Shown here piece by piece: positions 58,163-64,000 of a stretch of DNA of 64,000 bases. The first letter of the stretch is position 1; each line of letters begins with the position of its first letter. The position numbers and the translations under genes are program-made. This DNA is from Perkinsus olseni (lineage: Eukaryota; Perkinsozoa; Perkinsida; Perkinsidae), in the NCBI GenBank assembly GCA_013115135.1, contig JABANP010000018.1:124001-188000 (forward strand), in the 5' to 3' direction. Below the pieces are notes generated by a model. It saw nothing but the letters and a program-made list of their open reading frames with translations. It was not told the DNA's origin and did not search any database.

Positions 58163-60599
58163 TTACAGGTCGGACACAGTACTGTGTAGCTTGGCCTCGG
58201 CAGGCTGCTTCTCCACACCCACCAGCTTATGGACGAATTGCTCGGGTATGGGCATCTCCTTGTAGTCACCATCCTCCGATCTGATAACGGGAGCTATCCT
58301 AGTATAGTAAAGGCGGCGGCATACATTGGTATGTTGAGGTTCATCTCCGAGCTCTTGCTAGTAGTGATGGTGCAGTCCAAGGAGGCATTGGATAGGAACA
58401 GTTGTACCTGGTCATTGACGAGCTTCAAGATGGACGACACCAGGACTACGACCACTTCTACCCCTGAGCATTTATCGATACTGATGCAGGGAACGCAGCC
58501 GATGGTCTGGACACGGCAACTGAGGAGAGTGTTGATGAGAGGAGCATGAAGAAATGCTACGCCTAGATCACCTTTCACAGTTCACTAGCTCTACGGAGGA
58601 TATCACACTCTCCAGTATGAGCTGAACATTCTTGGACCCGTCCAAACATACCGATTTACACTGAGGAGGAGGACCGATCAGAGTCTACGAGCCCTTCAGT
58701 GCGGCAGAGGATGGCATCCGAAGCTGTTTACCTTGGTAGGTATCTGAATGGTGGTATTGGTTGAATTAGATATATAAACTAGCTGCTTCATAGTAACATC
58801 GGGTAGCTCCAGCACTCCCGAGTGGTTGATGTAGTTCTCCACTATCCAGTTGTCCCTTAATACCTGCTATGAATATGCAGCTCGCTCGGACTGTCCTTCG
58901 CGAGGGTAGGAGGGAGTACCTCGCAGCGTGGCTTTTTGGGGCAGGCCTTGACTCCACCCTTAGTCTGCGTGTGACTACCGTTGCCGTTGATAGCCGTAAC
59001 TGAGTGCTCACAGCATCTACCTACACTCCAGAGAAAGTTGGGTCCAGATCAGCCGAGTCCGGTCTGTGTGGCCCTCTCTTTCAGACAACTAGACCTCCAT
59101 CTACATCACACAGGTCACGCCGTTCTCCTTGACTTACGGTATTTGTCCGACACGTGGCCCTTGCTATTCTTAGTCTTCATCTCGGCAGTCACATGCTTTA
59201 AACCCTTGTTACCCTCAGACCCCATCTTGCGGATGTCAGCGAATACCTTACACGACAGCGATAGCATGGCCGAGAGAAACCCCCAACCTACAGCAGCCAT
59301 ACCGCCCGGGGCTGGACCCGCAGCAGTAGGAGGGGGCGCAGATGGACGAGACCCGGGCGCGGGCGGAGGAGGAGGTGGTGGGGCCTTACCCTTCGCACCT
59401 GGATAACACTAGAGCGAGGTGAGTGAATGAAGAGGCGCCTACTAGGTGGTGGGGCGGCGGGGCATGACCCTTCGCTGAGGGTGGCGGCGGTGGGGGCGAG
59501 GAGGAGCCTATACTCGATGGCCACGGCGTTGCCGACAGGGCATGCTTGGCAAGGAACCTATCATAACTAGTGATACACAGGCAGGTAGCATGCACGCCCT
59601 CACTCCTTGGGGTCGACACCATCCTTCACTTTCCACATGATACCCATTTTGAACCTATCATCAGCGGAGAAGTACTCCCGTAGTGTCGTGAGGCTGGCCT
59701 TCATCGCCTTCACCCAAGCAGACTCGGGGGCAATCTTGCGTCTCAGCACCTGCACGTCAGCTGCGCCCCTGAAAGTGTTGGTATCAGCAGCAAGAGGGCA
59801 CCTGCATGAAGTAATAGTCGGCACTTTCCAAGCAGTTAACGACAACATCCTTGGGGTTACCAGGTGTAACGAATATCATAACCTGTCAGTCACGCTCGTG
59901 TGTCCCGCAGTAGATATTGCCCTCACCAAGTTCATCGCCTCTGCCGTGCCCTTCACGAGCGGGGTCAAATCGGCTGCTTGACCAGAGTCCAGCAGCTTTC
60001 CAACCTCCTTCGATAGCTCCATCAGCGGTGCTAGTACCACTTGCCAGTCGCCATCGCCTGGCTTCCTGGCTATGGTGGTCAGTAACAGCAACTGCATGGA
60101 GAGTTTTCCACCCAATGCGCGGACTATTCCTGTACTACATTCCGCAGCATCTTCACACATTTACAATAGCACTGAGTAGCAGATAGTACCACACTCTCCC
60201 CAACGCTCTGAGCCATCCCCATAACCTCGTCTAGAGAGGGAGTCATCTTAGCATCGAATGCAGCTACGAAATCGGGCAGCTCTGCTGTGGCGGGACTGAA
60301 GCAAAGGGCAACAGGGCCGATACAAGATACGTGAGGCAGCGCGATGATGCTTCAGGACAGGCTAGAAAGCTAACCAACAATGACACTGTCCATTGGCGGG
60401 CGGGACATTGAGCCATCCACTTGGATGCAAACTTCTCTAAGCTGTCGCTGCCGACCGAGCGAGGATGCATTCCCTCCTACCCTCGATGTGATGATGAGCA
60501 TCCGCCAGCTCTATCAGTAGCCGCAGCCCCCTTATTATAGAGGTCCTCCAGCCGGGATGTGACCTCTTCAAGCCTCTTCAATAAAGACGACTCGGTCAT
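58163..60599 (-). CDS. Cyclase-associated protein (CAP/Srv2)
   Basis: An actin-monomer-binding protein that recycles ADP-actin. It starts MTESSLLKRLEEVTSRLEDL at 60599, the usual CAP N-terminal oligomerisation helix. Then LPDFVAAFDAKMTPSLDEVM, the helical folded domain (KPGDGDWQVVLAPLMELSKE, APESAWVKAMKASLTTLREY, RFKMGIMWKVKDGV), polyproline stretches (KGKAPPPPPPP, RPSAPPPTAAGPAPGGM), a WH2-like segment (VFADIRKMGSEGNKGLKHVT, EMKTKNSKGHVSDKY) and the C-terminal beta-helix CARP domain (DNWIVENYINHSGVLELPDV, MKQLVYISNSTNTTIQIP, VQTIGCVPCISIDKCSG, SLDCTITTSKSSEMNLNIP, MPIPEQFVHKLVG). Stop TAA at 58163-58165. There are many short introns. Unlike apicomplexan CAPs, which keep only the C-terminal part, this one has the full architecture. 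Confidence 0.9.
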
Positions 60600-61003
60600 G
60601 TACAACAGCAGCAGCAGCACTGGCGTGAGGGTAGCACTAGCCTCTGTCAGGAACTCAACTTGAGAGGTGCCAAGTGAAATCGCAGGAATAAGGTTACTAT
60701 GAGCACTAGTGAGAAAAGCAATGCACAAAGAGACAATCACAAGAACAGCTATAGTGGTGATATCAATCCACAGGGAGAGGGGAGAGCATCATCATCATCC
60801 CAGGGATTCCAGCGCGGACCGCTGGTTGGAGTATGATGTTAGGGCAGTAGAGGGTTATAGCTAACGGTGGGATGTTGGTGATGATGAGGCTTATATAGTA
60901 ATGATAATTATCCATCGGAGGACAGGGGTAGTAGTAGAGATCACTATGATAGAGAGCAAGGCTGTGATGTAAGGCCTTTCAAGTGATAATACTTCACTAT
61001 TAC
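60600..61003. other. Gap upstream of CAP
   Basis: About 400 bp, with short ATGATG/ATCATC-type runs near 60790 and 60880. It holds the CAP promoter and the 3' flank of the next minus-strand gene. Confidence 0.45.
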
Positions 61004-62770
61004 TCATAGTATCTCTGGCCTCCTCTGCCATAGGTATATCTCACCTCCTCGGGTCCAACCTCGAGCCAATGGATCTGGTCCGGGTGCGTGTACCTGTATG
61101 ATAATGCCTCGCCCTAGTGAACAGCCTGGTGCGGCCACTACTTGCTGTATACGGTAGGCTGATGCCTGTGCTAGACCAGACATGTGTAGTAGTTGTTGCT
61201 CGCTATCCGAGTCCGGTATCATCACTGGCACCTTCACTGGTATGGATCCTGAGGTATTATACTCCATCATGCTGACGATGACTATTGTGATCAACGACTC
61301 ACTGGAACAGTCTGGATCAAAGTACTCAGCCTCTGTCACTTGCCCACGGCATCTCAGTGCATTCCCACCCAGCAGGACCTGTCCAGTGATGACCCTTTCC
61401 TCGGCGCCCATCCCTATCGCTACTACTACTACCACTGTATCAGGTGGACCATAAACACCATGGAATCTTTGAGCCATGACATTGACCATACTCTGGACTC
61501 GAGAGCACCACACCTTAGTCGCCTCTGCCTCGGACAGATTGCCCTGCATCTGAAGAGAGCGAGGAAGACCCTACACCCTAGCCCAGGCTGCGGCGGCGGT
61601 TGTGGGTTTATCACCTCCTTCGGAAGATCGGGATGCTTCCCTCTAAGCCTCTTCCATGTCAAGGTGTCCAATGCAAAGCGTATCCTAGCTTGATGATGGG
61701 GTATCTTGCATCTAACACCCATTAGGGAACTGCAGAGCAACGGCGGCGGCGTTATGAGCGTCCTACTGATTCTGGTCTTTCAATTGGATGATTTTACCAT
61801 CCTCACTGACCTTCAACCCTCCGCAATATCTGCTCACACCTCTACCTGTACTCCCATGACTCAGGACTACTACGACTACTACCCATATGGATCATTGAGA
61901 GGCATCTTCGTGAACCATATCCAACTCTGCCACATTGCCAGTTCAATTGTCTTGGCACTAAGAGCATGTCTATGATGCACGCCATGGGACGGTGGCCGGT
62001 AGAAGGTGGCAGCAGCCTGCATGTACACCACTATTACGATGGAACCTCGCTATCCACCCTCGGCCCTACTGGAGCTGTGCCAAGTACCACTACTAGCCCT
62101 GCACTGAGGTTCCTGCATGATGGCATGCAGGCTACCCCCATCGCCGCCGCCAGGTTATCCGCAACAGCATAGATCTTAGCGCAGGGGAAGAGGACAGAGA
62201 AGGCACTCTTGAAGTTGAACCTGAGGCGAGGCGAAGATAGCTAAGAGAGGCTACGACGACGAGGAGCATAGAGTAGTACCCTCTAAACAAGGGCGACAAG
62301 CTGGGCATGTTCTTGACAGTACACATATCCTCCTTATCAAGGTCTGTTGTTAATTCAACCGTGCCAGGTACCTACGATGAGGAAGTTCTACTGATGATGA
62401 TAATAATGTTGGCATTAAGCTCCTACCGAGAAGACAACCCTATCAATCTGGTGCATCGCAACTGGTAACTGTTTCTGTCTAACGTAAGGGCTCGGAGGCA
62501 TGCCCGGCTCATCCTCCTCGGGCCCATCTGTCGAATCCATATCCTCATCGCATGTTGAACCAATCTAAGGTAACTTCCTATCCTTACGCCTAGGAACGGC
62601 AGCTGCTGCACCCACCAAGTGTGAAGACAATCTCTTTCTGAGACTTTCAAGACGGTTGGGCTTGTCCCATAGAGTAGCGCTCTCAGCCGCAGGTAGAAGG
62701 ACTCTCTTGTTACCTACATCATCATAACTAGACCAGCAGCATGACAATCAAACAACGGTCACCACTACCA
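61004..62770 (-). CDS. Uncharacterised multi-exon gene or genes
   Basis: Several minus-strand segments look coding. One is near 62700-62570 (NRLESLRKRLSSHLVGAAAA). Another is near 62570-62445 (STCDEDMDSTDGPEEDEPGM, RQKQLPVAMHQIDR). Others are near 62340-62290 (DKEDMCTVKNMPSLSPLFRG), 62230-62100 (FKSAFSVLFPCAKIYAVADN) and 61700 (RFALDTLTWKRLRGKHPDLP). A long open stretch from 61549 to 61004 (SRVQSMVNVMAQRFHGVYG; NTSGSIPVKVPVMIPDSDSE) ends IYLWQRRPEIL. I could not join them into one model, and no family was recognised. Confidence 0.4.
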
Positions 62771-62885
62771 TGCTGATACATGAACTTGGTCCGCGTCCCT
62801 CCGATATCAATACAAAGTATACGTAGGCTCTCGAACAGACGACGCTTCAGGGGCGGGACTGATAACAACTAACGTCGTGAAGCTG

Positions 62886-62960
62886 AGCGCCCGGGGTGAG
62901 CATCGAACGCGAGATCTCTCGCAGTGAAGAGCAAGGATCATACCACTAGACCACAGCAAT
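62886..62960 (-). pseudogene. Decayed tRNA-Glu-like sequence
   Basis: On the minus strand the D-arm region TGGTCTAGTGG and the anticodon arm CTTGC...GCGAG with TTC in the loop resemble tRNA-Glu, followed by GTTCGAT as in a T loop. The anticodon loop is one base too long (TCTTCACT), the T stem pairs at only about two positions, and the acceptor stem closes only partly. I take it as a pseudogene or tRNA-derived fragment rather than a working tRNA. Confidence 0.4.
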
Positions 62961-63118
62961 TGCGAGTATCACCATCAGCCTCCTGGGCAGGCGATGAGCC
63001 ATGCACATCATACGACTTCTGTCTACTGCCACTAGAAGAAGTCCCTGCTGATCTCTGGGCTGATTCGAGTGCTCTGTGGAGGGTCTCTGACGGCTGAGGA
63101 CCAGCAGACTATGATAAC

Positions 63119-64000
63119 CTATCCCCGCTGCCGCCCTACATCATTATTCATCTGCATCACAGGTAATGTCTCACCACGGTTATACCGGCGTGCTGCGGCT
63201 TCTACCCTCGCCTGTGGACTGCAGCCCTGCAGAAGAAATGTACCTCCCCGGTCGAGAAGTACTGTAAGCACTACCTCTTCTTCCGATATATCCTCTGCAC
63301 TAGACTCAGCTCGTGATTCCTCAGGCGCAGACACTCCCCCGCCAGCGATCTTAGTACCAGCAAATGATACAGAATCTGATCCATAAGGACGCCACCTGCG
63401 AGATGCCCCATTCTAATGCTAATCCACGACCAATGATGGATCGACTGATGCGCTCGATGGGGCTCAGAAAATATTACGTTTGCTTCTCTTGAATTCATGT
63501 AAAGCCATGGTAGCTGCTGGCTTCAGCTTCCTCCCTTGTCCGTTGTGACCTCCAACCGATGATGCCGCAGCGGCGGTGGGACTGTTCTGGTTGCTCCGCT
63601 GTGAGCTAGCAACTGCTAATCCAACCATATCACGGTCGGCTAGCACCTATAGAAGCTACCATCAAAAGTCAAGCCTCAGGAGAGACGGTCTGACCTCCGT
63701 TAGGGCACGATCGATGCGCTCCAACAGGACCCTCAGCTCCGAGGTTGAGCGAAGCGATACTGCTACTATCCTGAGATGGCAGGGCTATGCACCTGGACTT
63801 GGCAAACTGTCGCCCTACCGTAACAACAGCTTCCATTCCGTAACGATAAGAGACGCAGCACGGGCTACTACCAGCCTCAATCGACGTATCTTATGGTGGC
63901 CCTTACTTCGGAATACCAGTAAGGTCGCAGCGCCACAGGCTGCGCATACGACGGCACATGCCACCAGGGCTAGTCTAGTGCGGGATGGGGAGGAAGAAAG
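63119..64000 (-). CDS. Uncharacterised protein with a membrane anchor, partial at window end
   Basis: Minus-strand exon-like segments enter from beyond position 64000. The first visible one (63990-63830) has a hydrophobic stretch LALVACAVVCAACGAATLL followed by a basic region (KGHHKIRRLRLVV), like an N-terminal anchor. The next, near 63765-63700 after a CTCAG acceptor, reads VSLRSTSELRVLLERIDRAL. Then VLADRDMVGLAVASSQRSNQ, GRKLKPAATMALHEFKRSK, and finally ESSAEDISEEEVVLTVLLDR with QARVEAAARRYNRGE, ending NNDVGRQRG at 63119. The family is unknown; joins are inferred and the 5' end is missing. Confidence 0.4.

Overview
This is a nuclear fragment from a unicellular eukaryote, not a bacterium. 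Almost every recognisable gene is cut by several short GT-AG introns (those I could place run from 42 to about 300 nt). There are cytosolic ribosomal protein genes, a 26S proteasome ATPase, ESCRT-III, an actin-regulatory CAP protein and eukaryotic-type tRNAs. Genes are dense, lie on both strands and form no operons. The mix of proteins suggests an alveolate, and a Perkinsus-like organism is my best guess, but nothing in the window proves the species.

Layout. 1-1799: no gene seen, but a cluster of four short GTCC...GGAC dyads. 1800-3868 (+): two-RRM RNA-binding protein with a Q-rich tail. 4242-5070 (+): small multispanning membrane protein with an unresolved 5' part. 6579-7343 (-): truncated-globin-like protein. 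7649-about 15010 (-): a very large gene with three SH3-like modules, a 39-bp tandem repeat and long coiled coils; a tRNA-Ile gene sits antisense in one of its introns. 15759-16162 (-): 67-residue protein with an MGCSLS acylation signature. 16.8-19 kb: a decayed and an intact tRNA-Cys around a poorly resolved gene. 19551-21744 (+): two uncharacterised genes. 21837-27065 (-): three tandem SLC52-type (riboflavin transporter family) genes. 27395-28824: RPS26 and RPS16 head to head. 29299-34773 (-): zinc-finger protein, proteasome ATPase RPT3, an At4g15545-like coiled-coil protein and a p47/UBX cofactor. 35277-43639 (+): Vps2/CHMP2, a Kelch-BTB protein, an uncharacterised basic-tailed protein and a DUF229 sulfatase-like protein. 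43966-60599 (-): mucolipin-type TRP channel, NAK-family kinase, DUF4470-MYND protein, tRNA pseudouridine synthase PUS1 and CAP. 61-64 kb (-): poorly resolved genes and a decayed tRNA-Glu-like sequence.

How the genes fit together. Several products are general housekeeping (ribosome, proteasome, tRNA modification). A loose endolysosomal/membrane-traffic theme can be seen (Vps2, mucolipin channel, NAK kinase, p47, CAP), but in such a gene-dense genome this may be chance.

Most unusual pattern. At least seven genes encode conserved protein on both sides of a point where the frame slips by exactly one base with no usable intron there. All three SLC52 copies have one, and the p47 gene has two. Residual assembly indels are the simplest explanation; real frameshifting or recent decay are alternatives. 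Exon boundaries given here were placed by eye from splice signals and protein-family continuity.
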